From Microdochium bolleyi (Eukaryota > Ascomycota > Sordariomycetes > Xylariales > Microdochiaceae): DNA of 64,000 nt. Below the pieces are notes generated by a model. The model did not search any database, had not been told where the DNA came from, and worked only from the letters and a program-made list of their open reading frames with translations. The position numbers and the translations under genes were made by a program. The DNA lies in NCBI GenBank assembly GCA_001566295.1, contig KQ964247.1, positions 2,232,001-2,296,000 of the forward strand, read 5' to 3'. Below, piece by piece: positions 32,668 to 44,429 of this stretch. Positions within the stretch are counted from its first letter, which is position 1. Every line of letters starts with the position of its first letter.

Positions 32668-34017
32668 ATGGCAGACCACGGCGCTCAGGGAGACGTGCTC
32701 CTCCTCGACTCGCTGCCGGCAGCCCTGACCATTGGCTGTGACGCCGTCGCCTTCTCCACCACAGAGCCCTTCCTCGGCTGCAGAGACATCCCGCCAGGTG
32801 TCCATCTCGTCTGGGCAGCACCATCCGCCACGCACTCGTCCCGCAGCGGCGCCTGGTTCCTCACAGAGCGGCCTGCCAGCGGCGGCACGGCCCGCATACA
32901 TGTCAAGCAGTGCGCAATCCGCTCCGGCGAGGCTATCCATCATCTATTGCGTACATCCTGACTAACATCTGGCTCAAGATGGGACAAGGCCAACGAGGCC
33001 CTCGTCACCCCCCACGATGAGGCATCGCAGCAAGTTCTGGCAGAGAGACTGCCCGCCATAGCATCAAAACTCCCGCCATACCACCTCCAGTTCTCCGCCT
33101 CGGCATCGCAGGCTGGTGCGAGCACACAGACTGTCGACCTCCCCAGCTTCATGGACCGAGAATCCGTGTGGGACTCTTTGACATATGCCATCGACAGCGG
33201 CGTGTTGGACACGGTCACCGGCAGGTCCGCGCCGGACTGGTGCGTGTCGACTTCAGACCGTGTTGCTGGCGAGGTCCAGATGCCCGCAGAGGCCGAGCTC
33301 TACGCCGGGGCCGGGAACCGACTGCGCTTCACCTTCGCCATCGACACAAAACTCTTCAACCCAGAATCGACTGGGGCCGAGCGGACTCGACAGGCACTCG
33401 ACCCGACCGCATGGGTTTTGCGGACGCTTGGTGAGCCCTCCGGCCCTCAGCGTCTCGATCAGCTTGTTGGCGAGCTGCAGTTCGCATTCTTGACAGGCAT
33501 GCACCTTGGCAACTTCTCCTGCCTCGAGCAATGGTGGTTCATCGTCAACAGGATAGTCTTCCGATCATACGAGCTGGCGGTGCTGAGTCCTGCCTTGTGC
33601 CAGAGCCTCATACGGTCTTTCCACGCCCAGCTCGTGTACAACGAACAGTTTCTCGAGGGCGACGTGTTCGAGATGATGCCTGAGAATGCAAAATTGCTAC
33701 AGAAGACATTGACTACCTTCAGATCACGTCTGAACGAGAAGTTGCAAGCTCTGGACAGCAGCAACCAGACACCCGACCACACGTCCTTACAGGAGTCCTT
33801 TTCCGACCTAGAGGCTTGGCTTGAGCAGCGTCTGGACTGGGATCTCAGTTCCGACTACGTCAGGTCCGGCACCGTCATGCTGGAGGATGGCGAAATGGTC
33901 GAGGCTGAACTTTCCGACTTTGAGGACGAGGACGAGAGGGGCGACTTTGCTGCTACGGTGGTCGAGCTGGACGAGGAAGGTCGGCCCACCGACATGATAT
34001 CATGGAGCGACAGATAG
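32668..34017 (+). CDS. AAR2: U5 snRNP assembly factor AAR2
   Basis: AAR2 binds Prp8 during cytoplasmic assembly and nuclear maturation of U5 snRNP and keeps Brr2 away until exchange. Exons are 32668-32909 and 32979-34017. The 69-bp intron has donor GTGCGC, a CTGACTAAC branch and an AAG acceptor, giving IHVKQ/WDKANEAL in phase 2. The product is 426 residues. The N-terminal beta-rich domain has the family-typical G-C-R-D-I-P-P-G-V-H block (about residues 37-46). The C-terminal helical domain has QLVGELQFAFLTGMHLGNFSCLEQW and the FHAQLVYNEQF region. The tail is highly acidic. The non-consensus donor is the weakest part of the model, but the resulting junction reads well. Family call is from recognised blocks. 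Confidence 0.9.
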
Positions 34018-34435
34018 GTCAACCTCTTATGACTCTGGTCTGCATCGAGCCTATCCGGTCGGCCGGTACCACGGCATGGGTAGTCTCCCAAACTTTGCCA
34101 TCGGAACCCCGGTGTCTCTCCAATCTTGGATGTATGTGACGTTCTTGGTATGCACATGGGAGATATCAGCATGTCCAGAGCAACGGCATCGCAGGAACAC
34201 TTGGCAGCGAATGAGCGGCCACCCAGTCAACGCTTTCCGTGTCCCGTTTCGGTGACCCATATCACCAGCTTCGTGAATCCACATCAACGACCGTCTCCCA
34301 ACAATGAGTGAAACGGGACCAAGGCCCACCAACCCACTGCTCGACCAGCTCGACCAGTTCGAGATAGCCTCCTAACCGACCGGTGTCTTTTGTCCGACAA
34401 GGGCTATGATAAGAGGCTCTCTTTCAACAACATCT
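34018..34435. other. Short intergenic region AAR2 to tRNA-Leu
   Basis: It contains the AAR2 3' UTR and the upstream flank of the tRNA gene. No gene is seen. Confidence 0.6.
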
Positions 34436-34536
34436 GGTGAGGTGGCCGAGTTGGTTATGGCGTCAGGTTAAGGTTACCTTAACAAGTAGTTATCCTGATG
34501 GGGCAACCCGCGCGAGTTCGAGTCTCGTCCTCATCA
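34436..34536 (+). tRNA. tRNA-Leu(AAG) with 19-nt intron
   Basis: The acceptor stem GGTGAGG (34436-34442) pairs with CCTCATC (34529-34535) through one G-T pair; discriminator A34536. The anticodon stem is TCAGG (34463-34467) with CCTGA (34494-34498). Anticodon AAG is at 34470-34472. The intron is 34474-34492, after position 37. The intron carries CCTTAA, which can pair with TTAAGG of the anticodon loop, the usual pre-tRNA anticodon-intron pairing. The long variable arm GGG-GCAA-CCC and T arm GCGAG-TTCGAGT-CTCGT confirm a class II leucine tRNA. It decodes CUU and, with A34 modified to inosine, CUC and CUA. The mature length is 82 nt before CCA addition. Confidence 0.96.
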
Positions 34537-34545
34537 GCAGAGTTC

Positions 34546-34552
34546 TTTTTTT
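34546..34552 (+). terminator. RNA polymerase III terminator of tRNA-Leu
   Basis: A run of seven T starts ten bases after the tRNA 3' end, the normal Pol III stop signal. Confidence 0.9.
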
Positions 34553-35237
34553 GCGCATCCAGAGGTTATCCTGGCTCTTTTTTTGGAGCTGTTTTGGCTC
34601 CGGAGATGAATTTTTGGTGGCGATGGACAGGATTTGCAGGTCCTTCCTTTCTGCAGACTTTTTGGGCGTAAAAGTGGAGACGACAGCCTCCCTGGTGTAT
34701 GTCTCCTCCAGGGCAGTTAGTGTTGAGCCTGGTGTTTAGCCTGGTGTTTAGCCAGTTCATTGATTCACGGAGTGCCTATGTTGTGTCCAAGTTTCCCTAG
34801 TGTTCCTACTGCTATGTCTTAGATCTAGCATACCAGAAAGGCGAGGAGGTGGCTCACGACGCTAGAGACCAGAAGATAGAAATCTACCGAGCTGTTTCAG
34901 ACATAGAACGTCAAGCACTTGCGTAGCTCTGTGAAGCGCAGTAGAGAAAACAACCATGACGTCCTCTCTACACTCCAAAACTGACACGTCCCTCGCTGGC
35001 TTAGGACCAAGATATCTTCTCTTTGACAACAAGTTGGGTCCAAACACGTCACCACCAGAAGCCTATGGATATTATCGCGATCCTCCATCTATCGATTCTT
35101 CAAGGTAACCTGGAATGCTATGCTCAGGAAAGAAAGTTCTCTTTGTACACAAACAACGACCCCAAAACACCGTTATTCTTTTTTCGTTTGCTTTCTTTTG
35201 CTCAGCCAAGTCACGAGTCAGTGACTTGACTGTCTCT
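34553..35237. other. Intergenic region tRNA-Leu to RRP5
   Basis: No gene is recognised. It contains a 12-bp tandem duplication (34725-34752) and the RRP5 3' UTR. Confidence 0.5.
34725..34752. repeat. 12-bp tandem repeat, 2.3 copies
   Basis: AGCCTGGTGTTT is repeated twice perfectly, followed by a partial AGCC. Confidence 0.9.
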
Positions 35238-38200
35238 TCAGTCGTCGTCCTCCTCACCACCGGCTGCCTCCTTGGACGCGGCCCTGGCCTTGACCCACTC
35301 GGCCGCCTTCGCGCTGACCTTCTCCCTGCTCTTGGCGTCGCCGTTCTTCTCCTCCCAGTCGGCCCAGCGCTTGAACCACTTCTTGGCCTGCCGGGGCTTC
35401 AGGCCCTTGACCTTGGTCGCGCGGTCAAAGATGTCCCGCACGACGCCCTTGTCGGCGCCGGCCACGTCCTCGTGGTCGAGCAGCTGGTTCCAGAGGTCGA
35501 ACCGCTTGGGGAACGTCGCGAGCAGGCCCTCGAACATGGTCCGGCCGAGCTCCGGGTTGCGGTGCGCAGAGGTGAACTCGAGCGTCGCGAACCTCGTCAT
35601 GAGCGGGAACCGGGCGTGGCTGGGCAGCGCCTGCGTCGCGCGGGGCAGCAGGGCGCGCGCCCTCTCGGGCTCGTCGCGCACAGAGTGCAGCCAGTGCGCG
35701 TAGTTGATCCAGACGTCGGGCGAGCTGGCGCCGAACTTCTTGACGAGAGCTTGGAAGAGCTGGTCGGCTTTCTGTGTGGTTGTTAGTATGTGTGTCTGAG
35801 AGCGATTGGTTCCAGTGCAGTGGGAACGTACCTCGTTCTTCTCTTCCTGGATGTAGATGCTCGCGAGCCGCTGGTACACCTCCTGCTGGTCGTTGACCTG
35901 GCCCGCGCGGGTGAAGACGTCCTCGACCGACTCGTCGGTGCCGAAGCGGACCTCTAGGTTGAGGTAGGCGATCCACGCGTTGAGCTTCTCCGTCTCCTCG
36001 GCGCTGTTGATGGTCTTAACAGCGCGCTCAGCGACCTCGCGCGCCTTGGCGATCTCGCTGACCTGCATCTGCAGCGCCATGTACTCGATCCACAGGGCGG
36101 ACGAGTTGGGCTGGCGGTTCAGGAGTTGCTCGTAGTCGACAGCCGTCCGTGGGCCGAAAGCTGCCAGGTCGCCGCTCTTGTCGACCTCGATCTCGGCCTT
36201 CCGCTTCTTCTTCTTCTTCTTGTCCTGTGCAGACGCCGCGTCAGCACCCGCGTCGGCGTCTTGCATGTCGACGTCGTCAAGTGCATTGCCGGACCAGTCG
36301 AAGCCGCCGGCATCAAGAGCCTCTACAGCCTTGACCGGGCCATTACCCATCTCAACATCATCGTCCGCCTCGTCAGAGTCAGAGTCGTCAACGTCGAGAC
36401 CAGCAAACTTGACCAGGTCCTCATCATCATCGCTGTCATCGTCATCATCTTCTTCCTCATCGTCGTCCTCTTCATCCTCTTCGTCGTCATCGCTGCCAAG
36501 AAGAGCAGCGCCCGCTTCCTCGTCATCGTCGTCGCTCATCTCGCTGTCTTCGTCCTCAAAGTACGAAGGCTTGAGCCCGAAATTGATGCGCTTCTTCTGC
36601 TTGTCCAGCTTCAGAATAATAGCCTTCACGGCATCACCCTCCGCGAAGAGCTTGGTGGCATCCTCGACAGGCTTCTCCGCCATCTCGCTCCGATGGCACA
36701 GGCCACTGATGTTGGCAGAGCCATTGATGAGAATGAAAGCACCAAAATCCTCCACCTTGCGGACAGTACCAGTGACCACTTGACCCTCGCGCAGTTCGTG
36801 GAAGTTGATGAGCGGCTTGAAATCCTTGTCTACAGCTGACTCCTTCAGACTTATACGGATGTGACCCGTTGCAGGATCGACAGAAGTAACGCGGCCCTTC
36901 ACGAGTTGGTCGACTTGGAAGTGGTCCTTCCACTCCTTCAAGAACTTGTCAGACAAGTCAGAGATGCGGACCATGGCCGTGACATCGCCACCAAGGCCGA
37001 CGAAGAGACCCTTGTCTGCTACGTTCTTGACGAAGCCCCGGACAATATCACCAGCGCTGACCTGCGCGGAGCTGGAGATCTCGCGGTCCTTAACTGGCAG
37101 TGCTGAGTTGAGCACTCTCGAGGGGCGTGACGACAAGCGAACCTTCTTGTTGCTCTTGTCTATACTGACAACGGACACACGGATGATGGAGTTCTTCGTA
37201 ATGGTGGTCGTGTTGGCCTCCTCAAAGTCGTCGCACATGTCGGCAAGGTGTACTGGCCCAGACACGGTTTCGCTGAGTTGGACCATGACCTGCCGCTCAT
37301 TGACCTTGGTGACACGGCCAGGGAGAACCATGTTCTGCTTGATCGTGTCCCACGTCAGGCTCGGTGACGAGTTGCAGGAGCGAGCTGTCAGGTCGAGATG
37401 GCCTTCGCTGGGGTTGACTGCAAGAACACGTGTGCGCAGCGCGGAACCCAGGGGGAAGCTGGCAGACAGATTCTCGAGCTGCGCAACGTCGTCCGATATC
37501 TCGGTGAAGCTGATGCGGCCTCTGACGTTTGGTGACAAGCTCACCCACAGCGCTCTCTGCTGGATGTTGTTGACAAAGGCCAGCTGCTCGGAATCAACCT
37601 TGAGGTCGGACATGGACATCACTGATGATTGAGCAGCGCTGACATCGCTCGGCTTGGCAGAGAGCTCAAACACCATGTGTGAGGACCGATGGCTGATGGG
37701 CAAGAACCTGTGGTTGCGAGCGTCGTGAACACCCAGGACGCGTACTTGAATGACCTGGTCCGTCTTGAAGGAGCTCAGCGGCGATTTCGGGTTAGCAATG
37801 TCCTTCCACGAGTCAAAGACCTGTGAAACGTCCACGCGTCCTTGAATGTTGTCGGCAAGTCGCATATTCAGCTGCGTGCTCTTGATGGAAGCGATCCTGG
37901 CTTTCAGGATCTGGCCAACAAAGATGTCGTCCATGGTCGAGATACCAGTATCGACCGGGTTGAGTGCCTTCGGCGCTGCAGATGTGTCTGCCTTCTTGGC
38001 TGCGGTCTGTGCATTGGACTCTAGCGTTGAAGCCGGTGCGGCAAAGATGCGACCGAGATCCTTGTCGACGGAGCTGATGACGACCTCGATGGCCTGGTGC
38101 TTCTCGAGACCAAAGTCTGTCTTCTTCTGGTCTTCGGCTGCAATCTTTGACTTCGGAACGAGAGCAACAAGCTGGCCGAAGAACTGGACAAAGACCGCAG

Positions 38201-40800
38201 TCACTGTGATGTTCTTGACGTAACCTTTGTGGGTTGAACCTGGCTTGGCATCCTCAAAAGACTTGAGGGCTAGTCCGTCCTTGCTGGCCTTCAGCAGACT
38301 GGGCTTCTTGGAAACGGCGATGAACCGCCGTCCCTCATTCTTGTCTAGTACGACCAGTTCTGGCAAGGTCTGTCCGACACGTATCGCCTTGAGCGCAGAC
38401 TTTCCTTTGGCAGGACGGTCGGCGAGGTGATGGACGGACAGGATGGCCTTGAGGCCAGCATCACCAACCTCCACAAAAACATCGTCCTCAGTCTTCTGCA
38501 CAACCTTGGCGGTGACTATGTCACCGATGGAGAGGTCCTTCAGAGCCTTCTGCTTGTCGAGACCGAACGCGGAAGGGTCTTTGCACGAGACAATGAGCTT
38601 GTTGACCTCGGCGTCAAAGTTCAGCACGTGAATGTTGACCACTTGACCAACCCGGAAATGCTCTTTCGGATCCCGGATATACGCCTCGCTCATCTCCGAC
38701 ACTGGCAAGAAGCCTTTCAGACCACCGTAGAATTGAACGATGGCGCCGTTCTGAAGAATGCTGATAATGGTACCAGGTGTCTGCATGCCAACAACAATAT
38801 CGTCGAAGGACTTGAGCACAGGTGCGTCCGAGTTGACCAAAGTCTTCTTGAGTGTCAAACGCACCTGGCGCTTGACGCTGTCTGTTGACAGCACCCTCGC
38901 TTTCACCTTCAAGCCGGGATGGAACTTTTTCTCCGGATGTTGCAGTCGCACGTCAGACATGTGGGCTTCAGGTACGAAGCCGCTGACACCGTCTGCCAAC
39001 TTCACAAGGAGGCCACTGACGCCTTCTTGGTTGATCGACAATTTCTCGATCTCGCCGTGGACAACGTCTCCCACAGGCACGTCCTCAATGCGGAGGAAAG
39101 GCTGCTCGAGAACCGTCTTTTCGAAGGAGAGCTGGAACAACCCGTCCAGGGCATTGTAGCCAAGCACTCTGCCCACGTGCTCGGATCCGACCTTGAAGGT
39201 CCCGGTGGTCGCAGACAACATGTCGACTTTGCCATCCTTGACGCGAGAGATGTGCACGAAACCGCTGAGCCCGGGGATTCCGATGTCGACAAAGAGACCG
39301 ATGTCAGGCTCCACTTTGGTTACAGTGCACTTCTCAACCTTGGACGACAGTGGCAGGACCTCTGTCGGGGATTTCTTAGAAGAGGCTGACAAAGGTTGCA
39401 GCGTCATGACATGGTCCAGGAGAGAGATGCCGAGCTTAGGCTCATTTGCTGTAGGGAAGTTACAAATGATCCGAGCCTTGATCTTCTTGCCGATCTTGAA
39501 CTTGGCCTCGAGATCAACATCCTGAGGTCCGGCCCCTGAGTGCAGCAGGTCACAGGTCACATCGAGTGAGCCCATGACCTTTCCGGCAATCCCTCGAGCT
39601 GAAATGTCGTTCACAAGTAGCTCGACTGCGGATCCAGGAAGGAATGCGTTGATAGTCGTGGCCGCTGCAGCATGGTTTTGGACCTTGCCGATCTTGCTGG
39701 CGGCAGTAGTCAGTTGGGCCACTTTGCCATTGGCGATCTTGGTCACCAGACAGAGGAGGACGTTGCCGGGCTGCATGCAAGTCTCTGTGATTCCGCTGTC
39801 AAGCTCCTTGCGTGGCAAGAATCCCCTGAGGGTCGAGTCATCAAGGCCGAGCTCCATGACAAATCCGTGATCCTCGGTGCTCATAACGGTAGCCATGACG
39901 GTGGTGTTCGCGACGACGTCGGAGCTAGAGAGACCAGCGTTGGTGTGTTCTGGGCGCAGTGACAGCAAGATGTGCTTGCGAGGCTTGTTGGAGGTGGCTG
40001 TTGTCTCCTCCACGGTCGAGGTTACATACGCTCGAACGTACTGGCCAATCCGGAACATGCTCTTGAGATCCACGCCATCGTCTCTCGCCGCGTCCTGGGT
40101 TTCGTCCTCGTTGTCGTCGCCTTCGGCTTCAGCGGCGATTCGGTCGTTCAGGGTATCGGAGATGGCCGTAATGGGGACACTGCCGCTTAGGTTGTTGGGT
40201 AGCGCAAGTATGAGTTCCAGAGGAGTAATGTCTGTGATTTGGGCCAGTACAAGAGAACCCTTGACTAGGCGCTGTTTGGAAGGCATTAGCAAGGAAACAG
40301 GATACCCGCGGCGTGGGCCTCGAGGTCACGGTATGACATACCTTGTAGTTGAGGCTCTCGACCCTCATTGCAGCCTCCCCGCCAACGGCTTTGTCTGATT
40401 TCTTGCCAGCCTTGGTGTCTTTGCCGGTCTTTTTCCCCTTCTTGCTCGGTTTCCCGGCCTTCTTGGCGCCAACGCCGGACTCTTGCTCGAACAAGACATC
40501 CTGCTTGGCCTGGACGGAGATCTGCTTCTGTTCGAGAGGCGAAAGGATGCTGCCGCCGCCACGGGGGAACAGGGGTTCCTCTTCCTTGAGCCGACTGACA
40601 GCAGGCTGTGTCGCGGGCTTCGCCGACGCGTTGTCTTGCGACTTCTGGGGCCGGGCGTCCTTTGGTGATTTGGTGTCGGTATTTGTGGCCGGCTTTGCGG
40701 CCTTGTTGGAGTGCTTGGTCGGTGTCGAAGCGGCACCGGTCTTGCCTCTCTTGGCGGAGGGCTGGGCGCCAGGGCCGTCCTTTCTCTTGAGTGAGCTCAT
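35238..40800 (-). CDS. RRP5: rRNA biogenesis protein Rrp5
   Basis: This nucleolar factor is needed for processing of both 18S and 5.8S/25S pre-rRNA. Exons are 40800-40342, 40271-35832 and 35771-35238 (introns of 70 and 60 bp), giving 1810 residues. Residues 1-150 are Lys/Ala/Pro-rich and basic. About 155-1390 is a tandem array of S1 RNA-binding domains, with repeats such as GDIVTAKV, GQVVTGTV and GFVHISRV. About 1395-1460 is a strongly acidic Asp/Glu tract. The C-terminal part from about 1530 is HAT/TPR-like repeats (ALWIEYMALQMQ, WINYAHWL, FDLWNQLLD). The product ends in acidic EEDDD. The second intron keeps an open frame, so uncritical ORF calling fuses it into the protein. Its perfect TACTAAC branch and CAG acceptor argue it is real. 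It is divergent from the YML020W-family gene. Confidence 0.96.
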
Positions 40801-41610
40801 TGTCGCGAGCGTTGCAGTGTAAGTGCACTACAAGCTATGCCGAGACAAAAACCTAAGCTTCAGAGGATGAGATGGGACTTGGACTGGCACATTTGCGACC
40901 ACAGGTGATTGGCAGCGCTGGCGGGAGACCCAGGAATTTTTTGAGAGAATCTTATCGCGATAAGAGCGGATAAGGACCCGCATGGGAGACATCACACCCT
41001 TGCCAGTTAGACCCCTGCCCCCGAAGCTGCACAAGACAAGTGAACGCTTGTGCTGACGATATCCGAAGCAACGGTCGGCAGAGTTGTCGCGGTTGGGATT
41101 TTGAGAGCGCGGGGCTCAACGTTGTGGTCATGGCCTTGTTGATGCTATTCCCGTACCTGCACACCGGGACATGTCTGCTATTTCCACTCGAATTCTCGAT
41201 GTCTTCTTGGTCTCGTAAACTTTGACAGCCAAGGTATCAACGAGGTGTCTTTGCAGCATGGCAATGAAACGTACTCAAGAACGGTAGCCTCTCTTCTGAT
41301 TAGTGCATGCTTTGTTCGCCCTATCTTTGGCGGCGCAACATGCCCCATGGTGGTGGCATTCCCATGCAGGTGGGAGATGCTGGGAATGGCGGCCGTGCCA
41401 CAGTGAGCTAGCAGCCACTAATCGGAGCATGTGCCTGGGAGGCCGGGGCCAGCCATCGTCATCAGCAGGCGCGATCAACAAGCAGCCGCCACTCCCTCAG
41501 GCAGCCGTCACATGATGACAACAGACCACAATCAACAAAAACACTGACACCTCCGTCGCCATCCTCGCCGTCGTGCTTGTAATGGCGGTCGAGGCGGTCG
41601 CTCTTTCAAC
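40801..41610. promoter_or_regulatory. Divergent promoter of RRP5 and the YML020W-family gene
   Basis: GATGAGAT at 40866-40873 matches the core of the PAC element, and AATTTTTTGA at 40935-40944 resembles RRPE. They lie 66 and 135 bp upstream of the RRP5 start, the usual arrangement for ascomycete ribosome-biogenesis genes. No gene lies in the 810 bp. Confidence 0.45.
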
Positions 41611-44429
41611 ATGTTCCCCCGAGCGAAGCGTCAACGTCCCAACCCGCCAGCCGGCCCGGACGATGCAGGCCTGCGAGGCTCCGCAGCTCCCGCGCCTGTT
41701 GCGTCACAGGCTTCCGCGACAGCCTCGGATGTGTCGAGAGCACCCACTTCTGCATCGTCGGCTTCCGCCGCGACAGCGTCTCCGGCACTCACCACCAAGA
41801 ACTCTGCCTCGTCGATGCTGCCGTCTCAGCGAGGCCAGTCAACCATCTCAGTAGCTTCGACAACTGCCCTCGGCGAGTCACCATCTAGAGTAAGCAATCC
41901 TGCAGGCTCCCCACATCCGTCCTCGGCATTTCTGCGCAGCCGGGTTCCCAGGAGGACATAAAGGCAGAACACAAGCTCACACAGCCACTGACAAGCTCCT
42001 GTGCAGTCCATCCGCAAGACTCGAAGCTGGTATGGTTCATGGCCTCGCATGCCCAAGCCGCAACCTTCAACTCAGGTTGCCCACGAGTTTGCAGTAACCA
42101 ACACCCTCCGCGCCGGTCATGCGCCAGACTTCACCCGATTTACCGTGCCCGCCACAACAATAGAGAGCTCGGATGAGGCGACGTTATCAGAGCCAAATAT
42201 CGTCGTCAAATCCGGCATCGAGTCAGCCCAACCTGGGCTTCCGAGCGCGCCACTACCCACTACAGCCCTACCTCCGTCGCAGACGAACCAGGCAGAGCCT
42301 GAGCCGACTCAAGGCCCTGCAGGGAAGGCAGATGAGCCTGAAGAACTCGTGGATGCTGCGCCCAGCTCTTCAAAAGGACCTGCACAGAGCTCCAGTACCT
42401 GGCTAGGCTGGCTGCCATGGTCCTCCGCTTCAGGAGACGCAGTAGAACCAGAGTCCACAATGCCCATCGGCGACAGAACCAAAGACGCAGTCGCGAAGAC
42501 AGCGGGCGAGACCACGCTTAGAGACAGTCGGCCTACTAAAGCGGCACAGCAAGAACCTGACGATGCTGTATCACAAGACATAAACCCACCAGCACAAGCT
42601 GCCAGCTCCTGGTTTGGATTCTGGTCTTCGACAAACAGCACCTCTTCAGTGGAGGACAAAGCAGACCAGGGCCGAGAGGATGCAGCGCAGAATCCGCCGC
42701 CAGTCGTCGAGGAACCCTCGAAGCCTGTGGAGCCGACACCTTTGGCGGCACCTCGCCCTGCCGCAGGATCTACATGGGCGTTCTGGTCTCGCGACACTGG
42801 AAAGCCAGAGAGTGCCAACATGACTAATGGCGGCAACCAAGGCGAGATTGCAGTAATGGGAGCTGGATCTGAGACGAAACCGCAGAAAGCAGATGGCAAC
42901 CGACTAAGCGACAATAACACTGCGATAAGGGAAGCTGTAGGTAAATCTGCGAGAACGTCATCGATCACAAGAGTCTTGGCCCCGAAGAGGTCTACAAGAT
43001 TGCGCCCTGGTTCTGCAGATACGGACGAGACCGCGACAAACCGTCGAGACCAATCGCAATTGGAGCCGTCAGCGAGCAAAGCAGCGACCACCACAACAGC
43101 AACACCCGCCGCACCGCTGCAGAGACCAGACACCCCAAGCACGGCATTGCCTGCCAATCTGGTGATGCCCTCCTTTAACCACACATATCGACTGAAAGAC
43201 AATCCGTCTGTAATCAAACAGATTGCGCAATTGTTATTAAGGACGCACCAGCCTCCAGCGAAACACGTCTATCTGAGCAAAGAGCATCCGAAAATCAGAA
43301 AGGCAGTCGCTATTGGAGTACACGGATGGTTCCCAGCATCGTATCTGCGCCCCATGATCGGTCAACCGACGGGCACATCCATACGGTTCATGAATCACAG
43401 TGCGGACGCCATTCGAAAGTGGGCGGAAGCGCGCGGATGTGGCGATTGCGAGATTGAGAAGATCGCACTTGAAGGCGACGGAAAGATCAATGACCGAGTG
43501 GACAACCTATGGAAACTGCTTCTCAACTGGATCGACCACATCAGGCAAGCCGATCTCATCGTGTTGGCGTGTCACTCACAGGGCGTTCCGGTCGGCCTCA
43601 TGTTGGTCGCCAAGCTTATTGAGCTGGGAATTGTGAGCAATGCTAAGATCGGCATCTGTGCCATGGCCGGGGTCTGCCTCGGACCTTTTGCTGATTACAA
43701 GTCGGGCATGGGAATGCTCATGGGCTCTGCTGCGGAGCTGTGGGAGTTCGGAGACGCGGAAAGCGAGATGTCCAAACGCCTGAAGCGGGCCTTACAAGTT
43801 GTCCTGGATTTCGGTGGCCGGGTCACCTTTGTAGGCAGTATCGATGACCAAGTTGTGCCCCTCGACTCGGCAGTCTACTCACCAGCAACACACCCGTACA
43901 TCTTTCGAGCAGTTTTCATCGACGGTCAGCTTCATGCCTCAGATTTCATCGCTCATCTCATCGGCTTCGCTCTCAAGCTACGAAACCTAGGCATATCAGA
44001 TCACGGCCTTATACGGGAGCTATCCCTACCATTGGCTGGAAGCCTATACTCTGGAGAAGGGCATTCACGTCTGTACGACGAACAGCAAGTCTACGAGTAA
44101 GTTCTGCTTCGCTTCCACATACTATATCGAGATGGCCGAAATGTGTGGCTCTAATCAGCTCTCCCAGTCTCTCTGTGGTGCATGCGCTTGAGACGTCGGA
44201 TGTGCCGCTTACTCCGTGCCACTTTGAAAAACGAACGCCGGTTAGCAAACAGCCCAATCCATACCTACTGCCGTGGATCATGCGCGGCCTACTCGAGGAA
44301 AATTTCGTCAAAACCGAGCTTTCGAGCGAAACGACGGAATTGCTCAAACAATTCGATGCCTGGGAACCGTCGACCAAGCCCCTCAAAGACGTCAAATGGC
44401 GCCTAGAAGCGGTTAGATCTAAGCTCTAG
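41611..44429 (+). CDS. YML020W-family alpha/beta-hydrolase-like protein
   Basis: This is a conserved fungal protein of unknown function. Exons are 41611-41889, 42007-44096 and 44159-44429, giving 879 residues; the introns are 117 and 62 bp. Residues 1-480 are disordered, Ala/Ser/Pro-rich, and contain four spaced Trp motifs: SWYGSW (100-105), STWLGWLPW (223-231), SSWFGFW (293-299) and STWAFW (348-353). The C-terminal half is conserved: GVHGWFP (530-536) looks like an oxyanion-hole strand. CHSQG (615-619) is a nucleophile elbow with Ser617, Cys replacing the first Gly. IDDQVVPLDS (705-714) and His736 could supply the acid and base. An enzymatic role is inferred only. Long open frames on the opposite strand (42309-43217) are shadows. 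Confidence 0.85.

Noticed and set aside
36126..36839. 237-codon plus-strand frame opposite RRP5, with hydrophobic segments
   Set aside because: The apparent membrane segments are the antisense of Asp/Glu codons in the RRP5 acidic tract.
42309..43217. 302-codon minus-strand frame opposite the YML020W-family gene
   Set aside because: Low-complexity Ser/Val/Ala shadow of the disordered half of the sense protein.
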